Positions 34,001-43,023 are shown, numbered from the stretch's first letter. The stretch: DNA of 64,000 nt from CAZGOM01 sp964527265 (GCA_964527265.1 CAZGOM010000002.1:1-64000); one strand, 5' to 3'. Program-made: numbers and translations. The notes: generated by a model from the letters alone, not told the origin.

Positions 34001-35236
34001 TCACAGCTTGAGTTTCGTCTTAAACCGCTCCATCGCTTCAAGCACATTCGCGCGGCTGTTAAACGCACTGATGCGGAAGTAGCCTTCGCCCGAAGCGCCA
34101 AAGCCCGAGCCGGGGGTGCCGACGACATTGGCTTCAGTGATCAGCTTGTCGAAGAATTCCCAGCTCTTCAAGTTATTGGGTGTCTTGAGCCAGATATAAG
34201 GCGCATTCACGCCGCCATAAACCTTGAGGCCCAAGCCGGTTACAGTCTCGCGGATGATCTTCGCGTTAGCCATGTAGAAGTCGATGGTCTCCTGGACCTG
34301 CTTCTGGCCCTCTTCCGAGTGGGTGGCTTCCGCCGCGCGCTGCACCACATACGACACACCGTTGAATTTGGTGGTGTGGCGGCGGTTCCAGAGGCGGTGA
34401 AAGTCGACCTTTTCACCTGATTTGGTCTTGCCGATCACCGTTTTAGGCACAATCGTGTACGCGCAGCGGGTGCCGGTGAAACCAGCCGTCTTGGAGTAGC
34501 TGCGGAATTCAATCGCCACATCCCGCCCGCCGGGGATCTCATAGATTGACTGCGGAATGCTGGGGTCGGTGATGAAGGCGTAGTAAGCCGAGTCATATAA
34601 GATGATGGCATCATTGGCCTTAGCGTAGGCTACCCATTTTTCCAGCGTTTCGCGGGTAGCAACCGCGCCGGTGGGGTTGTTGGGGTAGCAGAGATAAATC
34701 ACGTCGACCTTGCCCTTGGGCAGTTCCGGCGTGAAGTTGTTCTCCGCCGTGCAAGGCAGGTAAACCAGCCCTTCATACTCACCCTTCTCATTCGACGCAC
34801 CGGTATTCCCCGCCATCACATTCGTATCGACATAAACCGGGTAGACCGGGTCCGTCAGCGCAATTTTGTTGGTGTTGCCCAGGATGTCCAGGATGTTGCC
34901 GGTATCGCACTTGGAACCATCCGAAACAAACACTTCCTCGGCTTCGATGTTGCACCCGCGCGCCTGATAATCGTGCTTGGCAATGGCCGCGCGCAGGAAG
35001 TCATAGCCCTGCTCATCACAGTAACCCTTGAAGGAACTGCGGTTAGCCATTTCATCCACCGCTTTGTGCATCGCGGTGATCACGGCCGGGGCCAAAGGCT
35101 CGGTGACGTCGCCGATGCCCAGGCGGATGATCTTGGCCTGGGGATTAGCCGCTGCAAACGCCTTTACGCGACGCCCGATTTCGGGGAACAGGTAACCGGC
35201 CTTGAGCTTCAGGTAGTTTTCATTGACGAATGCCAT
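34001..35236 (-). CDS. dapL: LL-diaminopimelate aminotransferase
   Basis: Converts tetrahydrodipicolinate directly to LL-diaminopimelate with glutamate as amino donor (lysine and peptidoglycan synthesis). The 411-residue PLP enzyme starts FVNENYLKLKAGYLFPEIGRR and contains IIRLGIGDVTEPLAPAV, EVFVSDGSKCDTGNI, YLCYPNNPTGAVAT, DSAYYAFI and SYSKTAGFTGTRC, where the Lys holds PLP. AAGGAAA precedes ATG 35236. DapL is the DAP route of chlamydiae, planctomycetes and relatives, in line with the proposed host. Confidence 0.96.
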   Translation of the reverse strand: MAFVNENYLKLKAGYLFPEIGRRVKAFAAANPQAKIIRLGIGDVTEPLAPAVITAMHKAVDEMANRSSFKGYCDEQGYDFLRAAIAKHDYQARGCNIEAEEVFVSDGSKCDTGNILDILGNTNKIALTDPVYPVYVDTNVMAGNTGASNEKGEYEGLVYLPCTAENNFTPELPKGKVDVIYLCYPNNPTGAVATRETLEKWVAYAKANDAIILYDSAYYAFITDPSIPQSIYEIPGGRDVAIEFRSYSKTAGFTGTRCAYTIVPKTVIGKTKSGEKVDFHRLWNRRHTTKFNGVSYVVQRAAEATHSEEGQKQVQETIDFYMANAKIIRETVTGLGLKVYGGVNAPYIWLKTPNNLKSWEFFDKLITEANVVGTPGSGFGASGEGYFRISAFNSRANVLEAMERFKTKLKL

Positions 35237-35355
35237 CTTTGGGTTTCCTTGGTGAATTTCAGGCAAGCATGATACCCAAAACAAACACCGGCCTCGGGCG
35301 CACGCTTTGATACGTGTCGCCATAGGCCGGTTTTAAGCCCCAGTTGATGGACGTC

Positions 35356-35952
35356 TTAGCCCACAATCAGTTCGGAAGTCATCCGGATGGGCTGAGAAAG
35401 GTTCCACCGGTTGGCGGAGGTCGCCGCCACCATGGCGTGCAGTTCCTGAAACTGCTCAGGTGTGCCGTTGCCCTTGATTTTCACTGTGTAGTGCAACGCT
35501 TCATAGCCCGGGGTCACGCTGGCGTCCATGCCCAGCACACCTCTGAGGTCGATTTCACCGGACGTGCGGATTTCCAGCGAATCAAGCCGGATGCCCATCA
35601 GCGTGGCGCATGCGACATACCCCACGGTCATGCACCCATTGAGCGCCGCCAGCAGGAAATCCTGTGGGTTGGGCGCGATGTTGGTGCCACCGATTTCCTC
35701 GGGCTCATCGATCATGATGGCGAAGTCCCTCTGGACTTTTTTGCCGCCCAGTTCAAATTGCTTTACCTGGGTGCGCGATACGCACCCTTGCTGCCATTGC
35801 GTGGTCACGTCCCACTTGGTTTGCCCCTCCGCCGCGTCTGCGGCAATGCGGGCGATGAGGCCCTGAAGGGCATTGGTGTCGATCCCATTGATCCCTGTGG
35901 AATTCCGCGTTGAAGACTGGACGGACTGTTGGACGGATTGCTGTGCGGTCAT
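35356..35952 (-). CDS. OsmC/Ohr-family protein
   Basis: A 198-residue cytoplasmic protein of the OsmC/Ohr fold, a group that reduces organic hydroperoxides with a cysteine pair. NPQDFLLAALNGCMTVGYVACATLMGI is the central helix with the first redox Cys; EIRTSGEIDLRG and VKIKGNGTPEQFQELHAMV follow. The first 30 residues are Gln/Ser/Thr-rich and probably disordered. ATG 35952 has AGGAGAAA upstream. It is divergent from a TetR gene, with repeated operator-like sequences between them, so TetR probably controls it. Confidence 0.85.
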   Translation of the reverse strand: MTAQQSVQQSVQSSTRNSTGINGIDTNALQGLIARIAADAAEGQTKWDVTTQWQQGCVSRTQVKQFELGGKKVQRDFAIMIDEPEEIGGTNIAPNPQDFLLAALNGCMTVGYVACATLMGIRLDSLEIRTSGEIDLRGVLGMDASVTPGYEALHYTVKIKGNGTPEQFQELHAMVAATSANRWNLSQPIRMTSELIVG

Positions 35953-36050
35953 GGCTTTCTCCTGTGTTGCCAAGCCTTGTTTTTTGATCTGCCGGACGCT
36001 CCGGCACGGTCATGCAACGAGGTTAGCCCGGGAAAAAAAGCCGACCAGTA

Positions 36051-36103
36051 GACTTGAGGTCAACCTTGGGTTGACTTGAGGTAATCTCAGGTTGACGCGA
36101 GGT
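36051..36103. promoter_or_regulatory. Repeated operator-like sites between osmC-like and tetR-like genes
   Basis: Three direct repeats, GACTTGAGGT at 36051 and 36073 and GACGCGAGGT at 36094, spaced 22 and 21 bases. Between the first two lies the perfect inverted repeat GTCAACC-TTG-GGTTGAC (36059-36075). Confidence 0.65.
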
Positions 36104-36148
36104 ACACCCTCCGGGATGATCCCCGCTTATTCCAGTTGGAGGCCATTT

Positions 36149-36796
36149 ATGGGCACTCATGACCTGTTGAAGCCCAAGATCAAACCCAAGAACATCGCGG
36201 ATTTGTTCGGCGTGCGGGCAAAGCCGCGCAACGCCAAGGACCGCCTGCTTGAAAAAGCGATTACGCGTTTTTACACCACCGGCTTCAACGCAGTGGGTAT
36301 CGACCAGATTCTCGCTGACGTGGGTGTGACCAAGACGACGTTCTACAAGTATTTTGAGTCGCGTGATGACCTGATCATGCAGGCGATTAAGCAGCGTGAG
36401 GAGTGGGAAGGAAAGGCGTGGGCAAGGGCCATGAAGAAGCTTGGCGGGCCTACGCCGCGCGGGCAGTTGGTAGCGCTTGTCGATGTCCTGGATTTCTGGT
36501 TTAACGACCCTTCATTTGGCGGGTGTATTTTCATCAATGTGGCGTCGGAGTTTCCCAATCCGAATGATCCGATCCACAAAATGGCGGTTGCCTATAAAAC
36601 CAACAATCGCAAGTCCTACGCGGATATGGCGCGCAAGTCCGATGCGCGGGATCCGGAGCTTTTTGCCGATCTCTACACCACGATGATCGAAGGCATGATG
36701 ATCCTGCGCCATGTGCATCACAGGAACGATGCGGCTAAAGTGGTCAAGCCGATGATTCTGCGTCTGATTCAGGAACACATGCCGAGCGCGGCTTAG
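36149..36796 (+). CDS. TetR-family transcriptional regulator
   Basis: A 215-residue repressor. The N-terminal HTH (LLEKAITRFYTTGFNAVGIDQILADVGVTKTTFYKYFESRDDLI) is at about residues 32-75; the rest is the helical ligand and dimer domain with a TetR_C-like SFGGCIFINVASEFP. ATG 36149 has TTGGAGG upstream. It is divergent from the OsmC-like gene. Its stop codon lies inside the left arm of the hairpin element at 36793-36900. Confidence 0.9.
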   Translation: MGTHDLLKPKIKPKNIADLFGVRAKPRNAKDRLLEKAITRFYTTGFNAVGIDQILADVGVTKTTFYKYFESRDDLIMQAIKQREEWEGKAWARAMKKLGGPTPRGQLVALVDVLDFWFNDPSFGGCIFINVASEFPNPNDPIHKMAVAYKTNNRKSYADMARKSDARDPELFADLYTTMIEGMMILRHVHHRNDAAKVVKPMILRLIQEHMPSAA

Positions 36797-36900
36797 AGCA
36801 GTTGTCATAAATAACCTCCACCCAGATGCAGAACACCCCACCTCAGCCCCTGATGGGGAGCGGTCAGAAAGATGGAGATTATTTATGCCAACTGCTCTAA
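36793..36900. mobile_element. MITE-like 108-base element with 28-base terminal inverted repeats
   Basis: Left arm 36793-36820 and right arm 36873-36900 are inverted repeats matching at 26 of 28 positions (ends TTAGAGCAGTTG / CAACTGCTCTAA). The 52-base middle also has CCCCA/TGGGG symmetry. A TA just inside each outer end could be a target duplication of IS630/mariner type. No coding capacity. Confidence 0.7.
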
Positions 36901-36955
36901 TATGATGGCTTTCACATCAGAATTGCGTGCGATTTTTCATACGAGGTATTGAAAC

Positions 36956-37405
36956 ATGGCGGCGGACAAACTTCCGGAGTTCCCAGATTCCTATCTTTCA
37001 ATCAAAGAAGCATTCATTTATGGCAAGCCGGGGCGATGGGCTGCCATTCTCGTCTTAAGGCCGTTTAATCTGGATAACAAAGAAGTGGCCACAAAGATTG
37101 TCATTGATGCATTTTCAATGAAAGTCGTGGACCCGCGTTTGTTGGCAAACCAGGAATTTACTTTCCCGACGGATGAGGCGCGACGCGATTTAGAGGGATC
37201 GATTTACCTCCGTAGCGCGCATCACCCCATTGATGTATCACGGGTGGTTTTTGGGCCAGCGAGCCAAGACGTTTTGAGAGCCACGATTGATATGGCCTTT
37301 GTTTTTGACCACGAAGGCGCAGGCTTTCAAAACCGCACGGCAACCATCACTTGCGGCCTGCAATGCTGTCAGCCTAAAGGTATTTCCTACGTCATAATCA
37401 CATAG
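36956..37405 (+). CDS. Hypothetical protein
   Basis: A 149-residue soluble protein starting at an ATG with GAGGT eight bases before it. It begins MAADKLPEFPDSYLSIKEAF and has no membrane helix, signal peptide or recognised motif; two regions (WAAILVLRPFN and TIDMAFVFDHEGAGF) look like beta strands. Cys residues CGLQCC cluster near the C-terminus. It stands alone between the hairpin element and a convergent acetylesterase, with base composition like its neighbours. It could be a genuine small protein; no function is proposed. Confidence 0.55.
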   Translation: MAADKLPEFPDSYLSIKEAFIYGKPGRWAAILVLRPFNLDNKEVATKIVIDAFSMKVVDPRLLANQEFTFPTDEARRDLEGSIYLRSAHHPIDVSRVVFGPASQDVLRATIDMAFVFDHEGAGFQNRTATITCGLQCCQPKGISYVIIT

Positions 37406-37411
37406 GGCTGC

Positions 37412-38101
37412 TCAGGATATCGCCAGCAGCTTGACCAATCCCAATTCCAGCCGTCGGGCCTCGCGAAGCGCGCCTTGGGCGATGAGTTCAGCGCCGTAAT
37501 GTGTCAGATGCGTATTGTCTTGCGCGCCGTCGGGCAAGGATTTGTACAGGCCTTTTTCGATCCAGGCATACATTTTTTTGGATTCTTCGACGCCGTGCTC
37601 CAGGATCAGGTGGGCCGTGACATGCTGCAAATCCAGCAGAGGAACATCCAGCCGCGTGGCGATCTCGCGCGTGACTGTGAGGTATTCGCCATGGCTGTCC
37701 AGCAGCACGTTGTTTTCATCGAAATGACGTCGTGTGATGGAGGTGGCGAGTATGGGCAGACCGCCGCGGTCGCGCACGTCGTTGACGAAATGAACCAGGT
37801 TTTCGCGATAAGCGCCCTTGGGCTTGGTGAAGCGGGTTGGATCGGCATCTTTCTGGTCGTTATGGCCGAACTGAATAATCACCCAATCGCCAACGTTGAT
37901 GTCATCGACGAGCCGATTCCAATGGCCCTGGGTGAGGAAGCTCAGCGTGCTTCGCCCGCCAAGGGCGCGGTTGTCGACCACTCCTTCGGGAAACAGCTTA
38001 GCGAACGCCTGGCCCCAGCCAGAGCGAGGGTCTGGATGGGGCAATAGGACATCCGCCATGGTCGAATCCCCGGCCATCAGTATCTTGCTCTGGGTGTTCA
38101 C
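37412..38101 (-). CDS. SGNH hydrolase, rhamnogalacturonan acetylesterase-like (CE12)
   Basis: A 229-residue esterase that would remove acetyl groups from pectin-type or related glycans. Block I GDSTMAD gives the nucleophile Ser13, block II has GWGQAFAKLFP and NRALGGRST, block III is IQFGHNDQKD and block V DNTHLTHYGAELIA supplies Asp and His. The start is GTG 38101; no signal peptide precedes the catalytic domain, so it would act in the cytoplasm. It is followed on the same strand, 20 bases upstream, by alaS, and may be transcribed from it. Confidence 0.85.
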   Translation of the reverse strand: MNTQSKILMAGDSTMADVLLPHPDPRSGWGQAFAKLFPEGVVDNRALGGRSTLSFLTQGHWNRLVDDINVGDWVIIQFGHNDQKDADPTRFTKPKGAYRENLVHFVNDVRDRGGLPILATSITRRHFDENNVLLDSHGEYLTVTREIATRLDVPLLDLQHVTAHLILEHGVEESKKMYAWIEKGLYKSLPDGAQDNTHLTHYGAELIAQGALREARRLELGLVKLLAIS

Positions 38102-38121
38102 GCTTTTTCTTTCCGGGTCGG

Positions 38122-40992
38122 TTATCCAGCCAAAGGAGTGGCGTAGGCCTTGGCCTGGGCCAAAGCCTCAGACAGTTTGGCCGCGTCGGGTGCGCCGGCT
38201 TGAGCCATATCGGGCTTGCCGCCACCTTTGCCACCGGCGACCTTGGCGGTTTCGCGCACCCAGTCGCCGGCTTTGAGGCCTTTGGCGATCAGGGGTTGCG
38301 GTACGCTTGCGACGAAGGCGATTTTGCCATCGGCAACGCCAGCGAGGAGGACGCCAGCCTGGGGCTGCTTGGCCTTGATGACATCCATGGCGCTGCGGAG
38401 GGCGTTGGTGTCAGCGCCGGGGATCTCGGCGACGATGACATTGCCGGAGGATTCCTGCGCGATGGTGCGTGCAACGTCCACAGCAGCACCGGCGGCAGCC
38501 TTGCTCTTGGTTTTTTCGTGCTCTTTCAGCACGCCTTGATGGTGTGCGATGAGCGCGGCCACCTGCGGCTTGGCGCTGGCGGGCAGGGTGTGGCTTTGGG
38601 CCTCCTGCGTGGCTTCCTGGAGGGCCGCGCCAAGGTCGTCAGGGCCGACGTGCTTGAGGCGTTCAAGGCGATCAATGACCTTTTTGGCGTGTGACCGGGC
38701 TTTGGCGGCATCGATGCCAGTGAGGGCGGTGATGCGGCGTACGCCCTTGGAGACAGGCTCTTCGCTGGCGATGACAAAATCCTGAGCAGCACCGGTTGAG
38801 GGGAGGTGGGTGCCGCCGCAAAACTCGACGGATTTGTTGTACCAATCGGTATTGGCCGGGTTGCCCAGGAGTTCCTTGAGCGATGCGCCGATGGAGACGA
38901 CGCGGACGCTAGGTGGGTATTTCTCGCCAAACACGGCGCGCAGGCCGTGGATTTTGAGGGCCTCTTCCTGGGGGGAGAATTCAGTGTGGACTTTCAGGTC
39001 TGCCTTAATGTCTTCATTGACAAGGGCTTCTACCTTGGCGACTTCATCGGCACTCAAGGGGGCGTTATGGGAGAAGTCAAAGCGGAGCTTGTGCTCGTCG
39101 ACCAGCGAGCCTTTCTGCTGGATGTGGTCGCCCAACACGGCCCGCAGCTTGTGGTTCATCACGTGCGTGGAGGTGTGATTGGAAGCGATCTTTTCGCGGC
39201 GGCCGCGTTCGACTCCCACGGCAACGGTGACCGGGGTGCTCTTGGCCAGCACTGTGCCGGCTTCGACGGTGCCCATGTGGAAGAACACATCGCCGACCTT
39301 GACGGTGTCCTGGATGACCACGCGGCCGTTGGGCAGGTGGATGGCGCCTGTGTCGCCGACCTGGCCGCCGGATTCGCCATAGAAGGGGGTGGAGTCGAGG
39401 ACGATGGCGACCTTGTCACCCTGAGCCGCGCTGCTGGCGGGGGTGTATTGGTTTTCGACCAGCTTGTAGAGGCGGACGCTGGTGGAGAGGTTTGCGGTTT
39501 CGGTTTCCTTGTAGCCGGTGAATTTGGTTCCGGCGAGGGATTCCTTGGTGACCAGTTCGGTGAGGGAGGCGGAAGCGTCGGCGGGACCACCGCCGGAGCG
39601 GGCAACTTCCTTGGCTTGGGCCATGAGTTTTTCATAGCCGGGGATGTCGACGGTCATGCCGCGTTCTTCGGCCATAACGCGGGTGAGGTCGATGGGGAAG
39701 CCGAAGGTGTCGTGGAGTTTGAAGGCATCAGATCCCGGCACCACTTTAGAGCCGGCATTGATGGCGGCAGTGGCGGCTTCGTCAAACAGAGCGATGCCGC
39801 GGTCCAAGGTGCGCTCGAAGGATTCTTCTTCGTCCTTGATAATGGCGATGACGGCGTCAGATTTGGCCTTGAGTTCGGGGAAGGAATCGCCCATCTCGGC
39901 GACAAGGGCGGGGACGAGCTTGTGGATGAAGGGGCCGGTCATGCCTAGCTGTTGACGGCCAAAGCGGTAAGCACGGCGAAGGATGCGGCGCAGGACTGAG
40001 CCGCGGCCGTCGTTGGAAGGAGTAGCGCCGTCGGTGAGGGCGAAGGTGAGGCAGCGGAGGTGGTCAGCGATCACACGGAATGCGATGTCGGTGCGGAGCT
40101 GCGGGTTGGCGGCTTCGGCGACAGGGTCGATGCTATTGGTTTTGGGGAAGAGGCCGGTGTACTGCTTTCCGGAGAGCTTGGAAAGCTCGGCGAAAATGGG
40201 AAGCCAGAGGTCGATGCCGAAGTTGGAGTCGACGCCTTGGAGGACCTGGCTGATGCGTTCAAAGCCCATGCCGGTGTCGACGTGCTGGGAGGGGAGCACG
40301 GAGAGGGCGCCGGAGGCGTCGCGGTTGTACTGGATGAAGACGAGGTTCCAGATTTCCATGACGCGCGGGTCGTTGCCGTTGACTTCGGGGCCGCCGGTCA
40401 TGTCGGGGGTGCGGTCGATGTAGATTTCGGTGCACGGGCCGCAGGGGCCTGTGTCGCCCATTTCCCAGAAGTTGTCTTTGCCGAAGTAGTGGATGTGGGC
40501 GTCGGAGGTGTGGCCGGGGTATTGATCCCAGTTGGCGAGTTTGCGCCAGATATCAGCGGCTTCGGTGTCACGGGGGACACCGGCAGCCTGGTTGCCTTCG
40601 TAGCAGGAGACATGGAGGCGACGGGGATCGAGGTTCCACACTTTGGTGAGGAGTTCCCAGGCCATCTCGATGGCGCCTTGCTTGAAGTAGTTGCCAAAGG
40701 ACCAGTTGCCGAGCATTTCAAAGAAGGTGTGGTGACGGCGTGAGCGGCCGACGTCGTCGAGGTCGTTGTGCTTGCCGCCAGCGCGGATGCATTTCTGGGT
40801 GTTAGCGACGCGGTTCCAGGGGGCTTGTGCGGAGCCGAGGAAGAAGGGCTTGAATTGGTTCATGCCCGCATTGGTGAAGAGCAAAGTCGGATCGTCGTGG
40901 GGCACGACAGGGGAGGAGGCGACGAAGGTATGGGCGTGTTTCTGGACGAAGAAGTCGATGTACTGCTGGCGGATTTGACGGCTGGTGAGCAT
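38122..40992 (-). CDS. alaS: Alanyl-tRNA synthetase
   Basis: Charges tRNA-Ala. The 956-residue protein has the class II core (SSPVVPHDDPTLLFTNAGMNQFKPFFLG, RAGGKHNDLDDVGRSRRHHTFFEMLGNWSFGNYFK, GDTGPCGPCTEIYID, DGRGSVLRRILRRAYRFG), the editing domain with HTSTHVMNHKLRAVLG and CGGTHLPSTG zinc ligands, and a C-terminal DHHA1-type domain (GKIAFVASVPQPLIAKGLKAGDWVRETAKVAGGKGGGKPDMAQAG). The start is ATG 40992 (MLTSRQIRQQYIDFF), the canonical N-terminus; longer frames are not supported. Confidence 0.97.
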   Translation of the reverse strand: MLTSRQIRQQYIDFFVQKHAHTFVASSPVVPHDDPTLLFTNAGMNQFKPFFLGSAQAPWNRVANTQKCIRAGGKHNDLDDVGRSRRHHTFFEMLGNWSFGNYFKQGAIEMAWELLTKVWNLDPRRLHVSCYEGNQAAGVPRDTEAADIWRKLANWDQYPGHTSDAHIHYFGKDNFWEMGDTGPCGPCTEIYIDRTPDMTGGPEVNGNDPRVMEIWNLVFIQYNRDASGALSVLPSQHVDTGMGFERISQVLQGVDSNFGIDLWLPIFAELSKLSGKQYTGLFPKTNSIDPVAEAANPQLRTDIAFRVIADHLRCLTFALTDGATPSNDGRGSVLRRILRRAYRFGRQQLGMTGPFIHKLVPALVAEMGDSFPELKAKSDAVIAIIKDEEESFERTLDRGIALFDEAATAAINAGSKVVPGSDAFKLHDTFGFPIDLTRVMAEERGMTVDIPGYEKLMAQAKEVARSGGGPADASASLTELVTKESLAGTKFTGYKETETANLSTSVRLYKLVENQYTPASSAAQGDKVAIVLDSTPFYGESGGQVGDTGAIHLPNGRVVIQDTVKVGDVFFHMGTVEAGTVLAKSTPVTVAVGVERGRREKIASNHTSTHVMNHKLRAVLGDHIQQKGSLVDEHKLRFDFSHNAPLSADEVAKVEALVNEDIKADLKVHTEFSPQEEALKIHGLRAVFGEKYPPSVRVVSIGASLKELLGNPANTDWYNKSVEFCGGTHLPSTGAAQDFVIASEEPVSKGVRRITALTGIDAAKARSHAKKVIDRLERLKHVGPDDLGAALQEATQEAQSHTLPASAKPQVAALIAHHQGVLKEHEKTKSKAAAGAAVDVARTIAQESSGNVIVAEIPGADTNALRSAMDVIKAKQPQAGVLLAGVADGKIAFVASVPQPLIAKGLKAGDWVRETAKVAGGKGGGKPDMAQAGAPDAAKLSEALAQAKAYATPLAG

Positions 40993-41156
40993 GGTGGACC
41001 TTCGATTCGTGAGTAGTCGAGAGGAAAAGGGCGGCATTATAGCGGGCAAAATGAAGCCGTGACGTGGTTTACGACGGTTTTGAAACAGGGTGTGAGTGGG
41101 TTTGTGTGGCGCGGCAGGCGGAGTGCTCATTGCAATAGAGGGCTGGCGAGATTACT

Positions 41157-41179
41157 ATTGTTAACCAAATCCTAACAAT
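41157..41179 (+). promoter_or_regulatory. Pho-box-like repeat upstream of the Na/Pi cotransporter
   Basis: TTAACC (41161) and CTAACA (41172) are direct repeats spaced 11 bases, the spacing of phosphate-regulon boxes; the same bases also form an inverted repeat ATTGTTA-n9-TAACAAT. Confidence 0.4.
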
Positions 41180-41218
41180 TCCAGAAATGGTCTTAAGTTT
41201 AGGGAAATCAAAGGGTTA

Positions 41219-42823
41219 ATGTTTACTTTACTGACGATTTTTGGTGGTGTTGCGCTGATTTTGTTTGGCGTGCGGTTTCTGCGCAAAGGACTGGATCGGT
41301 TGTTTGGGGCGCGGATGGCGATTTGGCTTCAGGATCTTGGGCGCAAGCCGGTTAAGGCGTTTTTTTCGGGGATTGCGTTGGCGGTATTTACGCCATCGAG
41401 CACAACGATTTCGATTTTGGCCGTGAATGCGATCAAGGCCGGGTATCTGACGGGGCGGCAGATGCTGGTGGTGTTGCATGGAACGGATATTGGTCTGACG
41501 GTGATGGTGATTCTGCTGTCGCTGCGGATTGATGCCTACGCGCCGATCATGCTGCTGGTGGGGGTGATTCTTTTTCAGTTCACGAAATCAGAGAAGAAGC
41601 GTGGGATCGGGCAGATCGTGCTGAGTCTGTCTTTTGTGCTGCTGGGTGTTGGGATCGCCAAGACGGCGGTGATGGGGGTGAAGGACAACCAGGAGATCAT
41701 CTCGCTGGTCGGAATCGTCCAGCACCACCCGTTTCTGCTGGCTTTGCTGGCGATGGGGCTGACGATCATGTTCCAGTCGAGCACGGCGGCGATTGCGCTG
41801 GTGATCGCGTTTGGGCACATCGAGGGGGCGAGCCTGGCGTTGGCGGTGCCGGCGGTGGTGGGGGCCAATGTTGGGATATCCATGACGACGCTGGTGTTCG
41901 GGTGGACTCAGATTCACGCGCGGCGGCTGGCGCTGGCGAAACTGATGGGCAAGGCCTTGGTGGCGCTGGCGGTGTTGCTGTTCATGGATGCTGTGGTGGC
42001 TCTGTTGGTGAGGGTGCCGGGGCATCTGGATGCGCAGGTGGCGGTGTCGCATGTGGCGTTCAATGTGGCCAGCGCGATCTTTTGCCTGTCGGTGGACCGA
42101 TGGCTTTATCAGTTTGTGGTGAGCATGGTGCCTGAGCCGCCGCAGACGCAGCAGACGATGTTTGCTGCGCGGCATCTGACGGGCGGGCCTATTGAATCCA
42201 GCGCGCTGGCGCTGGGGCTGTCACATAAGGAGATCCTGCACGTAGGGGAGATCGTGCGGCAGATGTTTTCCGATGTGTGGCTGGCCCTGAAGACCAACGA
42301 TGGGGATTTGGCACGGGCCGTGGCGCAAGCGGACGACAAAGTGGACCTGCTGGATTCTGAAATCAAGCGATTTTTAACGCGCGTGTTGACATTGGAAACA
42401 GATGGCCATGATTCGCGCGAGCAGATGAAGCAGCTGCGGTATTTGAACGAACTTGAAAATATCGGTGACATCATCGATAAAAATTTATCGGAGCTGGCGG
42501 AGAAGAAAGCGAAGCTGAAGCTGGAGTTTTCCAATGAGGATTGGAGTGAGCTGGAGCTGGTTTACACCAAAGTAAGCCATAGTTTGCTGGTGGCAGATAC
42601 GGCGTTTACAACCCGGGATAAGACCCTGGCGCAGTCGCTTTTGGACTTGAAAGACCAGATTGGTGCGCTGGATGAACAACTTCGGGACAAGCACTTTCAG
42701 CGGCTTAAAGAAGGCAGTTCGGGGCAGTTTCAGGCCAGTTCAATTCACCTTGATATTTTGACGAACCTGAGACGGATCAATAGTCATGTGAGTCATATTG
42801 CTTTTGCAATTCTGAAGGATTGA
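41219..42823 (+). CDS. Na/Pi cotransporter family protein (NptA-like with PhoU-like C-terminus)
   Basis: A 534-residue inner-membrane protein. The first 320 residues carry about eight helices and the two family repeats: TPSSTTISILAVNAIKAG and QSSTAAIALVIAFGHIEG, the paired Gln/Thr-Ser-Ser-Thr motifs for sodium and phosphate. The last 190 residues are helical and PhoU-like (LSHKEILHVGEIVRQM, AQADDKVDLLDSEIKRFL, LRYLNELENIGDIIDKNL), a usual fusion in this family. A weak AAAGGG stands before ATG 41219. A Pho-box-like repeat upstream suggests phosphate control. Confidence 0.9.
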   Translation: MFTLLTIFGGVALILFGVRFLRKGLDRLFGARMAIWLQDLGRKPVKAFFSGIALAVFTPSSTTISILAVNAIKAGYLTGRQMLVVLHGTDIGLTVMVILLSLRIDAYAPIMLLVGVILFQFTKSEKKRGIGQIVLSLSFVLLGVGIAKTAVMGVKDNQEIISLVGIVQHHPFLLALLAMGLTIMFQSSTAAIALVIAFGHIEGASLALAVPAVVGANVGISMTTLVFGWTQIHARRLALAKLMGKALVALAVLLFMDAVVALLVRVPGHLDAQVAVSHVAFNVASAIFCLSVDRWLYQFVVSMVPEPPQTQQTMFAARHLTGGPIESSALALGLSHKEILHVGEIVRQMFSDVWLALKTNDGDLARAVAQADDKVDLLDSEIKRFLTRVLTLETDGHDSREQMKQLRYLNELENIGDIIDKNLSELAEKKAKLKLEFSNEDWSELELVYTKVSHSLLVADTAFTTRDKTLAQSLLDLKDQIGALDEQLRDKHFQRLKEGSSGQFQASSIHLDILTNLRRINSHVSHIAFAILKD

Positions 42824-42904
42824 GTCTGAGTCTCAAAATTGCGATTTCCTCTGGTTTTTCCACGTCAAAATGACTCTCAAAAAAGGAATCTACGAGAGGT
42901 GAAA

Positions 42905-42938
42905 TAGTTTTGTGAAAAAGGCGTTGTAGTTTTGTGAA
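42905..42938 (+). repeat. Direct repeat TAGTTTTGTGAA, 22-base period
   Basis: Two identical 12-base copies at 42905-42916 and 42927-42938, two helical turns apart and about 85 bases before the GspG-like start. Could bind an activator. Confidence 0.4.
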
Positions 42939-43023
42939 GACCACGTTAGGGTACAGGTAATCACCGCCCTGACTGTGAGTGTCGGGACGGAGTTTTCCAG
43001 GTTTGAAAATGAGGAGAAAAGCC

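Noticed and set aside
33900..36150. Possible replication origin at the GC-skew switch
   Set aside because: No dnaA, dnaN or gidA-type gene and no cluster of TTATCCACA boxes was seen; the region holds dapL, osmC-like and tetR-like genes and a terminator.
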